This document shows, one piece after another, positions 34,907-44,631 of a stretch of 64,000 nt of DNA (positions within the stretch are counted from its first letter, which is position 1; each line of letters opens with the position of its first letter). The position numbers and the translations under genes were made by a program. This DNA is from an uncultured Lachnospiraceae bacterium (lineage in GTDB: Bacteria > Bacillota > Clostridia > Lachnospirales > Lachnospiraceae): positions 1-64,000 of the forward strand of contig CACZJL010000003.1 in the NCBI GenBank assembly GCA_902781505.1, written 5' to 3'. Under the pieces are notes generated by a model. That model ran no database searches and was not told the DNA's origin. It saw only the letters and a list, made by a program, of their open reading frames with translations.

Positions 34907-35929
34907 TTAGAACTGATCCAGGAAACGAATATCGTTTTCGTAAAGAAGACGCATATCGTCGATTTCATCCTTTAACAGTGCGATTCTTTCAAGGCCGATA
35001 CCAAAGGCAAATCCGGAATATTCCTTAGGATCGATGCCGGACATTTCAAGTACTCTTGGGTGAATCATTCCACAGCCAAGGATTTCAATCCAGCCTTCGC
35101 CCTTACACATACGACAGCCCTTACCGCCGCACTTGAAGCATGTAACATCACACTCTGCAGATGGCTCTGTGAATGGGAAATGGTGAGGACGGAACTTAAC
35201 CTTTGTTTCCGGTCCGAACAGTTCCCTTGCAAACTCTGCTAAAGTTCCCTTTAAGTCAGAGAATGTGACATTCTTGTCGATGACCATACCTTCAATCTGA
35301 TGGAAACATGGGCTATGTGTTGCATCTACTTCATCTGCACGGAATACGCGGCCAGGTGCGATCATACGGATTGGTAATTTGCCACGCTCCATCTGACGAA
35401 CCTGTACAGGGGAAGTCTGTGTACGAAGTACAACTTTGTCATTGATATAGAAAGTATCCTGCTCATCCTTAGCCGGGTGATTAGCCGGAATGTTTAACGC
35501 TTCGAAGTTGTAGTAATCGTACTCTACTTCAGGACCGTCAACAACTTCATAGCCCATTCCTGTAAAGATTCTCTTTACTTCATCAAGAGCTAATGTATTA
35601 GGATGTGGATGACCAATCTTGTTTTTCTTGGCAGGAAGAGTAACATCGATTACTTCTCTCTTCATCTGCTCTTCACGTACCTTGGAAGCGATGGCCGTCT
35701 TGGCAGCATCTAATGCTTCTTCGATTTTTTCACGTGTTTCATTAACCATCTGGCCTACAACCGGACGATCTTCAGGAGCTACGTCACGCATTCCCTTTAA
35801 GACATTTGTAAGTTCGCCCTTCTTACCTAAGATTGCGACTCTTACGTCATTCAGGCTTTCGAGAGTATTCGTAGATTCAATCTGCTTTAACGCATTCTCA
35901 CGAATCTCCTGCAGTTTTTCCTTCATCAT
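34907..35929 (-). CDS. pheS: Phenylalanyl-tRNA synthetase alpha subunit
   Basis: A 340-residue class II catalytic subunit. An N-terminal coiled coil (about 1-85) is followed by the catalytic domain, with motif 2 HQIEGMVID ... FRPHHFPFTEPSAE and motif 3 GFAFGIGLERIALLK. A CxxC pair set (CFKC ... CRMC) lies before the final strand. The ATG at 35929 follows GGAGG. It has its own promoter in the gap after the DUF5716 gene, and no T-box is visible. Confidence 0.97.
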   Translation of the reverse strand: MMKEKLQEIRENALKQIESTNTLESLNDVRVAILGKKGELTNVLKGMRDVAPEDRPVVGQMVNETREKIEEALDAAKTAIASKVREEQMKREVIDVTLPAKKNKIGHPHPNTLALDEVKRIFTGMGYEVVDGPEVEYDYYNFEALNIPANHPAKDEQDTFYINDKVVLRTQTSPVQVRQMERGKLPIRMIAPGRVFRADEVDATHSPCFHQIEGMVIDKNVTFSDLKGTLAEFARELFGPETKVKFRPHHFPFTEPSAECDVTCFKCGGKGCRMCKGEGWIEILGCGMIHPRVLEMSGIDPKEYSGFAFGIGLERIALLKDEIDDMRLLYENDIRFLDQF

Positions 35930-35968
35930 TTTCGTAAATCCTCCATTTTGGCGTAAATGCCATTCATC

Positions 35969-35997
35969 ATTGTACACACTTTAGTCCGTTAAAACAA
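35969..35997 (-). promoter_or_regulatory. pheST promoter
   Basis: On the minus strand TTGTTT and TACAAT are separated by 17 bp. Confidence 0.6.
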
Positions 35998-36009
35998 GTC
36001 CTGTAACAC

Positions 36010-38034
36010 TCATGATGTGTACTTCAGATAATCCTTCTTTAATCTGGTCAGAGAAGCGTCGATTTTGGAGTAATAATCAACCGGCGAAGAATGATCCTTC
36101 TCCTGTTCAATCTTCTCAAGCTTTCTGTAATTCTCTGAATATCTTGCATTCTCCCTTAAGGTTGCAAGTTCACGGCGAAGCACATATTCTTCTTCGGATG
36201 GATGCTCGCTGCTTACAAAGTGGTCGCCCTTCTTTAAAAGGTCTGCAGCCAGATACATTCTGCGACTGTCCGGGTTATCATTTAAGCTGTAGGCTTCCTT
36301 AAAGCACTCTGCTGCCTCTTCGTAGAGGAACAGACGCGCATAAGCCACACCAAGGTTATGATATACCGTTCCGTAAAACGATACCGGAAGTGAAAAATCA
36401 CGCTGTGCATTGATAATTCTCTTCAGATTCGTAATGGCAGAGGAATAACATTCATTTCTGATGTACCCTTCTGCAATGGCATTCATACGTTCGAACACAT
36501 TACTTGTGGTCAGGGTGCCAAGTAAATCGGTCAGCTGATCAATCTCTTCATCCGTGTAGTAATAGCCTGATTTTAAAATCACCACAAGCATCTCTGAAAG
36601 AGAGGCTCTGCGATTCATAAGGTCTACCAGTCTGTCTGCGAGTGTAATTGCGCCACATCCATCCCGTAAGAACGTAATCAGTGAATCACATACAAAGTCC
36701 TTATCAATCAGGTAAATATTGTGGTAAATGTAATACATCAGCTCTTCCATACTGAAGATGGCGCGTCCCGTATTACCAATCAGATATGGGTTTTCACATC
36801 TTCTGTATCGGCAGTAATAAACCCAGCCGGAGTTCACCGGAGTAATCGCAGTCTCTTCCGGATTCTTAAAATCAATTTCTTTTGAAACCACATGATTTCC
36901 TGCCTCGGTAAATGTTCCAAAGCCCAGGTCTCTTACTGTGATCATGCAGCGGTCATCACTCTGGAAGGCGAAGCAGATACCAAGACGGGTTGTCTTATCC
37001 GGTCTCACATCAAATCCGCTTAAGGAAAAGCTTACCGCGTAGGCTCTCTGTCCCATCGGAGGTGTTACTTTTAAATTTAAGGTATGAGTACCGGACACAA
37101 TCACATCCACCTCTTTGTCTGCTGTGTACCAGCTTCCGCCAGGTGAAACGAGCATGATTTCCTTCTTCTCATCCTTGAAATCACTTACCATGGAAATCCC
37201 AGTAGTAATGCGATTTCTGAAGGCAGGAATCTTGCCCTTAAAGAGTTTTTGCTCAATTCTGTCCGCAGCCGCATACGCTGCCCCCTTAACATACAGATTC
37301 TGTCCGGCATAGCCCTTTCGACCTGCGGTTAAGAGATTGATAATTGCCGGCGGAATCTCTGTATCAAATCCAATACCGGTAATAAAGCAGCTCGCCGCAT
37401 TCCGGCCCTTTAAGGCCTTTGTAATAAACTGTGTCAGCGGCTCCTGAATTGTTGCAAGTGGTCTGTGCATTTCAAGACAGTGCAGAATTGCTTCATCCTC
37501 TAAGGATGACGGAACCTCTGCAATATAGGTTTTGCCTGCATGTTCAACCTCTGTCATATAGCAGGCAAACAGACCGGTTTCATTGTAATCAAACAACATG
37601 GATCCCGGTGTATAGGTCGCCGGATCCTGGTTGTAAATGTAATATGCGTACGCTTCTTCAATTCCGATAATCTCAATGATATCTTCCGGAATTCCGATAT
37701 TTCCAAGGGTTTTCCTGACCGCATCCGCACGCGCCTTACTGAATTCATGGAGGACAACGCAGATGGATTTCATCAGATTCGTCTTTGTCTCCTCTTTCAA
37801 CGCCTTAAACAGGCGCTCAATCAACTTCTGAAGGCCGGCATAATCCGCTTCGTTAAGAATCTCGGAACCAAAGTAGCGGCTGAGCGGCTTATCATTTTTA
37901 AACAGTTGTGTTCTGTCGGAGCTGTTGACTGAAACAACGCTTCTGTCTGCAGTACGGAAGTAACTGATCTGAGAGCTGTACTCCTCAAGATCAAGACCGA
38001 TGATGAGCCCGTTTGTCTTTAATTGTTCTTTCAT
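36010..38034 (-). CDS. DUF5716 family protein with degenerate actin/Hsp70 fold
   Basis: A 674-residue protein of unknown function that I assign to DUF5716. The first 260 residues follow the order of actin/Hsp70 ATPase motifs. A phosphate-1-like strand is IIGLDLEEYSS (11-21). A segment RKTLGNIGIPEDIIEIIGIEEAYAY (about 107-131; quoted here only in parts) matches the Hsp70 [12 protein letters not shown] region. A phosphate-2-like MLFDYNETG lies at 146-154. An adenosine-like FITGIGFD lies at 217-224, with VKGAAYAA at 249-256. The glycines of phosphate 1 and 2 are missing, so ATP use is doubtful. The middle is beta-rich and residues 520-600 are TPR-like. It starts 4 bp after the DUF5717 gene. Confidence 0.82.
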   Translation of the reverse strand: MKEQLKTNGLIIGLDLEEYSSQISYFRTADRSVVSVNSSDRTQLFKNDKPLSRYFGSEILNEADYAGLQKLIERLFKALKEETKTNLMKSICVVLHEFSKARADAVRKTLGNIGIPEDIIEIIGIEEAYAYYIYNQDPATYTPGSMLFDYNETGLFACYMTEVEHAGKTYIAEVPSSLEDEAILHCLEMHRPLATIQEPLTQFITKALKGRNAASCFITGIGFDTEIPPAIINLLTAGRKGYAGQNLYVKGAAYAAADRIEQKLFKGKIPAFRNRITTGISMVSDFKDEKKEIMLVSPGGSWYTADKEVDVIVSGTHTLNLKVTPPMGQRAYAVSFSLSGFDVRPDKTTRLGICFAFQSDDRCMITVRDLGFGTFTEAGNHVVSKEIDFKNPEETAITPVNSGWVYYCRYRRCENPYLIGNTGRAIFSMEELMYYIYHNIYLIDKDFVCDSLITFLRDGCGAITLADRLVDLMNRRASLSEMLVVILKSGYYYTDEEIDQLTDLLGTLTTSNVFERMNAIAEGYIRNECYSSAITNLKRIINAQRDFSLPVSFYGTVYHNLGVAYARLFLYEEAAECFKEAYSLNDNPDSRRMYLAADLLKKGDHFVSSEHPSEEEYVLRRELATLRENARYSENYRKLEKIEQEKDHSSPVDYYSKIDASLTRLKKDYLKYTS

Positions 38035-38038
38035 AAGC

Positions 38039-41000
38039 TCACCCCCTCTCGTTTAAAAGATGGAAGATATCTCTTGCCACGTAATCCTCAGTCACAAGAT
38101 TTCTCATCTTCTTCTTTAACGTTGTCATGTCATGCTGTTCGCGACTTTCAAGACACTCGTTAATCTTAACGAAACGCCCTTTTTGTCCGAACGAGTCATA
38201 ATCAGAACGAATCGTCTGAATATCGCTCTTCGTTTCTTTCCCATCTGTGTCAGCCGTAATCTGGTACGTAAGAATATCCCCGTAGAACATTGGGAAGTAT
38301 GTGGTATAGATTCCACACATCATCATCTTCATGTTCTTCTTTTCCTTCCAGCTCGGCTCCTTATTCTCCTCAGCACTCATAGTGTACTCAATAGAGACAT
38401 CACTGCCGGGCATCGTTCTGTATTCCACAATCGTCTTATCAAGAAGGGAGTATGGAACACTTAACACATCCGCACATCTTCTGTAGAACGCAAAATACAA
38501 ATCCTTGCTGCACAGTTCATTTAAGATTCTCTGATCTAACATTCTCTCCTCTGCTGAGAGGTCTGAGAAGTTATTAAAGGAATCCATCTTAAGCAGCGAA
38601 ACCTTCCACAGTTCGCTTGCCGCATCAAACTTCATCGCGATCTGCTCACGGATACAGGAGAATACCCCCGCATTCACGCGGCGGCTGCGAACAAAATAAT
38701 CAAACGCATGATAGTTTAAGTATGCCCGCACTACAATTCCCGTCTTATGGTCTTCATAGTACTCGGCAAATACCTCTGTCAGTCTTCCGGCATGCATGTT
38801 TGTAAACATCATCTGCACAATCATGCGCTCCTGCAGCGTGCTGGGATCCTGCTTTGAAAGGACCGCACGGTAGATACTGAACAGTCTGTCTGATCCGCCC
38901 CTGTAGTAATTCACAAGATACTGAATCGTCTCTTCTGTGTATTCGTTATATTCAAACGCATATTCGGCCATCGCTGTAACAAGGCGATCTTCCTCTTCTG
39001 AAAGCTGAATGCAGGCAACTGCAAGCTTGCAGATTTCATCTGCATTACAGCCGGTATATCCGTACTGAGAAACCATCTTTAAGGCCTCAGAATAGCTTCC
39101 CTCCTGAATATAGAGTTCAATCAGCTTGTATGCTGTTGCTCTCTCAAGACGAGTTCCGTCAATGACATTGGCCTTTAAATATCCGGCATCAACTGATTTT
39201 TCAATCAGCCAATTATTCAGCTTCGACGCATACTCATCCGTCACCTGATTGCCGGTAAGCAGTGTTCCTGCAATATCAATCATTGTGCTTTCCGGAATTA
39301 CATTACCTTCACTCTTTAAGACCTGACGTTCAAAGCTCTGAATCTGATAATCGAAGTCATCCTTGCAGAACGGGCGAAGTGTATCCGGAAGGTCAAACTC
39401 AGGGAATACACGTTCAATTTCATAAGAAACTGCACCGATTCTGAGTTCTCCATCCTGCGTCTTAAATGCAAATGCACAATGCTCTGTAAGCATCGGTACA
39501 AACGCATTGTGACCGACAAGATTATACTCACGAATTTCCTTTGATTCCTTATGCTTAACAAGGACAGAGACAAATTCGTGATCCTGACAGTTAATGCGAT
39601 ACATATTAAGCATCTTAAATGCAGCAAGTGCCAGGTCTTTTGTAATAACGCCCTTATCAAAAATCAGTCGGTAGCAATCCGCAAGATTTGAATTGATTCG
39701 GCCAAGCTGCAGCTGTTCTAAGGCAAAGCGCTCGATAATCGGCTCGTAAGCTTCGAAAATCTCCGCATTTTCCTCACGTGTATGGCAGACATAGGAATAG
39801 ATATATGCCTTGGTCTCATAGTCAAGTGCTACATCGTACTGGAAGTATAAGAGTACTATCTTCGGAATACGGTTATCCTTGGACTTATCAAGACTCTTTA
39901 CATAGAACTCATAGAGTCTCGTCACCTTTAAACGGCGTAAAATAGCCTTTTCATAATAATCTACATAAGGCTTACCTGTCTTTTCTGTACGAATGAGCTG
40001 AGTTACAAGTAATTCAAGAAGCTCATCGTCATCAAACAGCTTGTTGATGGCGATTAAGACATCGATATCATCTCTTGCAGCAGCATCACTTCTTCCGATA
40101 ATTCCTGCTACCTGTATGGACAGCTGTGATGTAATCAGACCGTATCTGCAGCCAAAGAACAGAGTCTGTCTTTCGAAATGATTCAGTACACGAAGCAGTT
40201 CCGGATGCTGGTTCAGCAGATGAACCGCCTCAAAATACATGATTGGGCTTCTGCATCCCTTAGCATAAGAATCCTTGATTCTTGTGAGCCAGATGCTCGC
40301 ATTGCGCTCCTTGCTTGTATCAAGGTAGAACATCAGCCAGAGCATTTGCCATGCATCATGACCATTCTCATAGCTTTCCGCTACTTCTTCAAAAATTGCT
40401 TTTGTATATTCAACATCCTTTTTTAACAGGCTTCGTACATACTGAGAATAGAAGTATAAAAGAGAACGGTTTCTCTTCTGCCACTCTAATTCTTCCTCGC
40501 ACTGGCCCAGTAAATGTGCGGCTTCTGTCGGTCTCTGTGCCGTTGCAAGCAGTTGTACCTGCATCAGCTTAAAGAGCAATTCGTCCGGATATTTTTCACG
40601 AACAAGACGGATTGTACTCTCGGAATCAGAAATCCACTGACGAAGTGCAATTTTCTTGAAGCGGAAATTTAAATAGTCTTTTGTCAATGCAATTCGCGCT
40701 TCCTGGAATTCTCTGTGTTTCAGTAAAGATGCCTTATCCTCTTCCACCTTATCCTTCGGGAGGTCGCTTGCGGTCGCGGTTACCGGAATCACGATATCAC
40801 CGGATGGAATGCGAATAAAGATATGACCAAAATTCAGTCCCGCATGCATCTGCTCAGTAGAAACAAAGAAGGATGCTGTGTAGCGGTTTCCTGTGAAGGC
40901 ATCCGTCGTGATGAAGTCTTCCTTCATGCGGATGAACGGAGCATCTGTTTCAAAACGTAATGTCTCATAGCCCCAGGTATTGGTTGAAAGCTCAAAATCT

Positions 41001-41623
41001 TCGCGCAGTGACCCAGGAACCGTCAGGTCAAAGCTCATTTCGAGCGCAGAAATATGAACCTGATGCTTCACCTTGGCAGCAACCAGGAACTCTTCTATTG
41101 CAATTCGAATGTCTGACTGACCGGAAAGCAGGTCAAATGCAGAAAGCGCGTTGGCATCACTCTGAAGAACCGTTTTTCTGAAATCAGGCGCTTTAAAGAT
41201 ACGTACAGCTTCTTCCGGAGCAGTACGCGTCAGTTCAGCAAATCGGAACAGGTCATCAATGTTTCCGATGGAGGAGGACAGCTGTTCTGTTGCCACCGTG
41301 AATGTATAAGGTATTTCATATTCCCCCGCGTTACTTACAACGGTGAACTTACCGATAATCTGGTCATCCGGCTTGCAGCCAGCAGTCACAACTGTGTATG
41401 GTACCCGTACAGTACTTCCCTTAAAGGAGTCCTGTAACACTGTTACACGGCTGTCAGATGCATAGACAAACACTTCCATCGGGCCATCTGCTTCAATTTC
41501 AAGATGGTAGACTTCGCCACTGTCTGCACTGATTGTCTGTTCAAGAGTTTTACTAATCCGTGTGATGGAAGGGACTGTATATTCAAAGTCACCCTTCGCA
41601 AGACGGTTCAAGTAATCTTTCAA
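38039..41623 (-). CDS. DUF5717 family giant protein
   Basis: An 1194-residue protein that I assign to DUF5717, function unknown. Residues 1-110 and about 185-290 look like two Ig/ASH-like beta-sandwich domains (alternating hydrophobic strands, ending VPYTFTVA and IVIPVTATA). Residues 300-1000 are a long helical-repeat solenoid with TPR-like pairs. There is no signal peptide or membrane segment, so it should be cytoplasmic. Its ATG overlaps the rarA stop as ATGA, and DUF5716 follows by 4 bp, which indicates a tightly coupled pair. A large scaffold is the simplest reading of the architecture. Confidence 0.82.
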   Translation of the reverse strand: MKDYLNRLAKGDFEYTVPSITRISKTLEQTISADSGEVYHLEIEADGPMEVFVYASDSRVTVLQDSFKGSTVRVPYTVVTAGCKPDDQIIGKFTVVSNAGEYEIPYTFTVATEQLSSSIGNIDDLFRFAELTRTAPEEAVRIFKAPDFRKTVLQSDANALSAFDLLSGQSDIRIAIEEFLVAAKVKHQVHISALEMSFDLTVPGSLREDFELSTNTWGYETLRFETDAPFIRMKEDFITTDAFTGNRYTASFFVSTEQMHAGLNFGHIFIRIPSGDIVIPVTATASDLPKDKVEEDKASLLKHREFQEARIALTKDYLNFRFKKIALRQWISDSESTIRLVREKYPDELLFKLMQVQLLATAQRPTEAAHLLGQCEEELEWQKRNRSLLYFYSQYVRSLLKKDVEYTKAIFEEVAESYENGHDAWQMLWLMFYLDTSKERNASIWLTRIKDSYAKGCRSPIMYFEAVHLLNQHPELLRVLNHFERQTLFFGCRYGLITSQLSIQVAGIIGRSDAAARDDIDVLIAINKLFDDDELLELLVTQLIRTEKTGKPYVDYYEKAILRRLKVTRLYEFYVKSLDKSKDNRIPKIVLLYFQYDVALDYETKAYIYSYVCHTREENAEIFEAYEPIIERFALEQLQLGRINSNLADCYRLIFDKGVITKDLALAAFKMLNMYRINCQDHEFVSVLVKHKESKEIREYNLVGHNAFVPMLTEHCAFAFKTQDGELRIGAVSYEIERVFPEFDLPDTLRPFCKDDFDYQIQSFERQVLKSEGNVIPESTMIDIAGTLLTGNQVTDEYASKLNNWLIEKSVDAGYLKANVIDGTRLERATAYKLIELYIQEGSYSEALKMVSQYGYTGCNADEICKLAVACIQLSEEEDRLVTAMAEYAFEYNEYTEETIQYLVNYYRGGSDRLFSIYRAVLSKQDPSTLQERMIVQMMFTNMHAGRLTEVFAEYYEDHKTGIVVRAYLNYHAFDYFVRSRRVNAGVFSCIREQIAMKFDAASELWKVSLLKMDSFNNFSDLSAEERMLDQRILNELCSKDLYFAFYRRCADVLSVPYSLLDKTIVEYRTMPGSDVSIEYTMSAEENKEPSWKEKKNMKMMMCGIYTTYFPMFYGDILTYQITADTDGKETKSDIQTIRSDYDSFGQKGRFVKINECLESREQHDMTTLKKKMRNLVTEDYVARDIFHLLNERG

Positions 41624-42951
41624 AGTTCGTTCTCCCTCTTTTTCAAATGTTCGAGCCTTGTCTTAAAGGTATTTTCATATCCTAAATCTGTCGGGCTGTA
41701 GAAAACCTGCCCCTGTACTTTATCCGGCAAATATTGCTGCTTTACGTAATGCTCCGGATAGTCATGTGCATACTTGTAACCAACCCCATGGCCTAGTTTG
41801 GCGCTTCCCCTGTAATGAGCGTCCTGCAGATGAACCGGAACCGGAGGTGTCGGATCTGCCTTCACCGCATTCATCGCGGCAAAGATTGCATTTGTGCAGG
41901 CATTGCTCTTCGGTGCGGAGGCGATATAAATTGCTGCCTCACTCAAAATCAACTGTGATTCCGGCATTCCGATTCTCTCCACAGCCTGTGCTGCAGCGGT
42001 TGCCACAACCAGTGCCTGTGGATCTGCATTGCCCACATCTTCACTCGCGCAAATAATCATTCTTCTGGCGATGAATTTTATATCTTCTCCGGCATAGAGC
42101 ATTCTTGCGAGCCAGTAAACAGCCGCATCCGGGTCAGACCCTCTCATGCTCTTGATAAATGCCGAGATTGTATCATAGTGATTGTCGCCACTCTTATCAT
42201 ACCTGATGGCGCGTTTTTGGATGCATTCCTGTGCTACGTCAAGTGTCAGATGAATCAGTCCGTCTTCGCTTCTTTCCGTTGTAAGGATTCCGAGTTCAAC
42301 GGCATTTAATGCACTTCTTGCATCGCCACCGGCACTGTCTGCTAAAAACTCCAGTGCCTCGTCCGTGATTTCGGCGTTCATGCTTCCCATGCCCTTTTCC
42401 TTATCCGTGACAGCACGCATAATCAGCGTCTTTACGGCATCTTTGGAAAGTGGCTTCAGTTCAAAAATCTGTGACCGGGACAGAAGTGCTCCGTTCACTT
42501 CAAAATAAGGATTTTCCGTAGTTGCACCAATCAAAATCAACGTTCCGTCTTCAACAAAAGGAAGGAGGTAATCCTGCTGTCCCTTGTTGAAGCGATGAAT
42601 CTCGTCGATGAAAAGAATCGTCTTCTTTCCAAACATTCCAAGATTATCTCTGGCCTTTGAAACAACATCCTCCATGTCTTTCTTGCCTGCAACGGTCGCA
42701 TTAATCTGTTCGAAATTAGCGCTCGTCGTGTTAGCAATTACCTTCGCCAAGGTGGTCTTTCCTGTACCCGGAGGTCCGTAAAAGATGACACTTCGAAGCT
42801 TATCTGCCTTGATTGCACGATACAAAAGACGGCCCGGTGCAATAATGTGTTCCTGACCTACGACTTCTTCAATCGTGGTCGGACGCATCCTCGCAGCCAA
42901 AGGAGCTTCCTGCTGTTCTGAAGTTTGTCTCATGTAATCAAATAAATCCAT
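41620..42951 (-). CDS. rarA: Replication-associated recombination protein A
   Basis: A 443-residue AAA+ ATPase (MgsA/WRNIP1 family) that acts at stalled replication forks. Walker A is GPPGTGKTT (59-67) and Walker B is LFIDEIHRF. The sensor region IGATTENPYFEVN and the C-terminal tetramerisation domain (SDPDAAVYWLARML ... CASEDVGNADP) are both present. The start codon directly follows the stop of the zinc-ribbon gene (TAAATG), and the stop overlaps the DUF5717 start. Confidence 0.95.
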   Translation of the reverse strand: MDLFDYMRQTSEQQEAPLAARMRPTTIEEVVGQEHIIAPGRLLYRAIKADKLRSVIFYGPPGTGKTTLAKVIANTTSANFEQINATVAGKKDMEDVVSKARDNLGMFGKKTILFIDEIHRFNKGQQDYLLPFVEDGTLILIGATTENPYFEVNGALLSRSQIFELKPLSKDAVKTLIMRAVTDKEKGMGSMNAEITDEALEFLADSAGGDARSALNAVELGILTTERSEDGLIHLTLDVAQECIQKRAIRYDKSGDNHYDTISAFIKSMRGSDPDAAVYWLARMLYAGEDIKFIARRMIICASEDVGNADPQALVVATAAAQAVERIGMPESQLILSEAAIYIASAPKSNACTNAIFAAMNAVKADPTPPVPVHLQDAHYRGSAKLGHGVGYKYAHDYPEHYVKQQYLPDKVQGQVFYSPTDLGYENTFKTRLEHLKKRENEL

Positions 42952-44550
42952 TTACCAGACCCGTCCTGCTTTATATTCAGAGTTCTTCTCACTGCCCCTT
43001 GTATCTGTAATGACCAGAGAATCACCATTTTTAAAATACAGGTGATTTCCTGACAGAACAGCGGTCAGTGCAGTGCTTGTCTCAGAGCTGTCTAAGACCA
43101 CTGCCTTTGATGATGAATCCGCCATATAGCAATAGTCTGAGTGCTTCATATAGGTAAAGCCGTACTTCGAATACTTTACGCGTGAAAGCGTTGCCATTTT
43201 CACCTCGGTATCAAGTACTGCTGAATTTGTCTTTTTTAATTGTTTCAAATCTCTGGATGCATCTGCATAGATTACTGCTTTCTCTTTGGAATTAAAGAGC
43301 ACAAGACTCTGTGATCCAAGGGAATCCAATCTTTCAAAGGCTGCTCCGCTGCCACTTAAGTTTGCACCGAATATACCTTCTGCTCCGGCTTCATACAGAT
43401 AATTCTGACTTTCATTGTACACTAAATCAGCTGATTCTGCGTGCACTTTAATCAAAGTTTCTGCTTCGTTTTTTTTCACATTTACACGGTTCCAGTTTCC
43501 ATCCTTTGCATAAAAGATGTACTTTGCATCAGTATCCTCACTGGCTGCAAGATTGGTCGACGTATAAACTCCTGTGTCACTTCCGGTAACGGTCTTTAAT
43601 GCCGTTACTCCTGTGTCAAGAACGCTCTTCTTTAAATGTTTGGAGTCTATCTGAATCAGTTCTCCATCAGAATTCAGAGCCCACGCTCTGTTTTGATTTT
43701 TATAGACATTCAGCTGAATGAGGTTCTCTGTTATCTGCATATTGTCTGCAACCAGACTGCTCTTTCCGCTTAAACGTGCGGCATATGCAACCGTATCGCC
43801 AAATGCCCATTCATCATTGACCACTTCCGTGACCGTATACAGAATGACACCATCGTTTGTAATATCTGATATATTAATGGTTCCTGCACCACTCACAACA
43901 AGGCAGGAATTCTCTCCATTCCAGGCATAAAGCTTATATTCTGCAGAGTCCGTATTGTAATACACCCCTGCATAATAATGACCGTTTGAGGAAGCGTATG
44001 CTTCCTTTTCTGATTCTTTTTCTGCACTTTCCGGAATCTGTGTCACATACGTTTTATCTGCAGCAACGTTAGTTACTACATTCTTTGATTCAGCAAGCTC
44101 TGTAAGAGTATCATTCTTTACTTCATACACTTTGCCATCATTTAAAACATAGACCGTTCCACGATCAGAGAAAAGTGCCGGAACCAGTTTAACTGCAGCA
44201 AAAACAACGATAAGAACAGCCAGGGTGATAACCATACGCTTCCTGTTTTTCTTTGCGAACAGAAACGCTTTGTCTTTAAAGCTATTTAAGCCTGAGGCGA
44301 TTTCTCTTGTCTTTTCTGTTCCATTCGCAGTTTTAATCTGAACCTGTTTTAACAGATTTCCTGCATAGTCGGGCTCTGCTGCCGTGTTCTGATTTTGAAG
44401 ATCGGAGCGATCTTTCGTCTTTAACTGTTCTTCATATGCCCTCTTTCGGGACTCATAATCAGATGTGTTTACGGTAATTTCAGGAGCGTCACAATATGGA
44501 CAGCTGTTTCCTTCCATTTCCCTTCCGCACTTTGGACAAATCTTACTCAT
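42952..44550 (-). CDS. Zinc-ribbon membrane protein with extracellular propeller-like domain
   Basis: A 532-residue protein. Residues 5-20 form a zinc ribbon (CPKC ... CPYC). A charged cytoplasmic linker follows, then one membrane segment (about 106-127). A long outside domain has repeated short beta motifs such as GTVYVLNDGKVYEVKND, YKLYAWNGENSC and AWALNSDGELIQID, which suggests a beta-propeller. Many Lachnospiraceae surface proteins have this N-terminal ribbon-TM plan. I do not recognise a named function. It is the first gene of the rarA-DUF5717-DUF5716 unit, right after the glyS terminator. Confidence 0.8.
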   Translation of the reverse strand: MSKICPKCGREMEGNSCPYCDAPEITVNTSDYESRKRAYEEQLKTKDRSDLQNQNTAAEPDYAGNLLKQVQIKTANGTEKTREIASGLNSFKDKAFLFAKKNRKRMVITLAVLIVVFAAVKLVPALFSDRGTVYVLNDGKVYEVKNDTLTELAESKNVVTNVAADKTYVTQIPESAEKESEKEAYASSNGHYYAGVYYNTDSAEYKLYAWNGENSCLVVSGAGTINISDITNDGVILYTVTEVVNDEWAFGDTVAYAARLSGKSSLVADNMQITENLIQLNVYKNQNRAWALNSDGELIQIDSKHLKKSVLDTGVTALKTVTGSDTGVYTSTNLAASEDTDAKYIFYAKDGNWNRVNVKKNEAETLIKVHAESADLVYNESQNYLYEAGAEGIFGANLSGSGAAFERLDSLGSQSLVLFNSKEKAVIYADASRDLKQLKKTNSAVLDTEVKMATLSRVKYSKYGFTYMKHSDYCYMADSSSKAVVLDSSETSTALTAVLSGNHLYFKNGDSLVITDTRGSEKNSEYKAGRVW

Positions 44551-44569
44551 ACACCAGCCTCAATCTTCA

Positions 44570-44616
44570 GTAAATAAAAAACAAACGACCGACGGGCTCA
44601 TTTGCCTGCCGGCCGT
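44570..44616 (-). terminator. glyS terminator
   Basis: On the minus strand ACGGCCGGCAGGC-AAATGA-GCCCGTCGGTCGT pairs along 12 of 13 positions, two of them G-U, and is followed by a T-rich tail. The G-U pairs exist only in the minus-strand RNA, so the element is strand-specific. Confidence 0.78.
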
Positions 44617-44631
44617 TTTAGCCTTTAAAAA

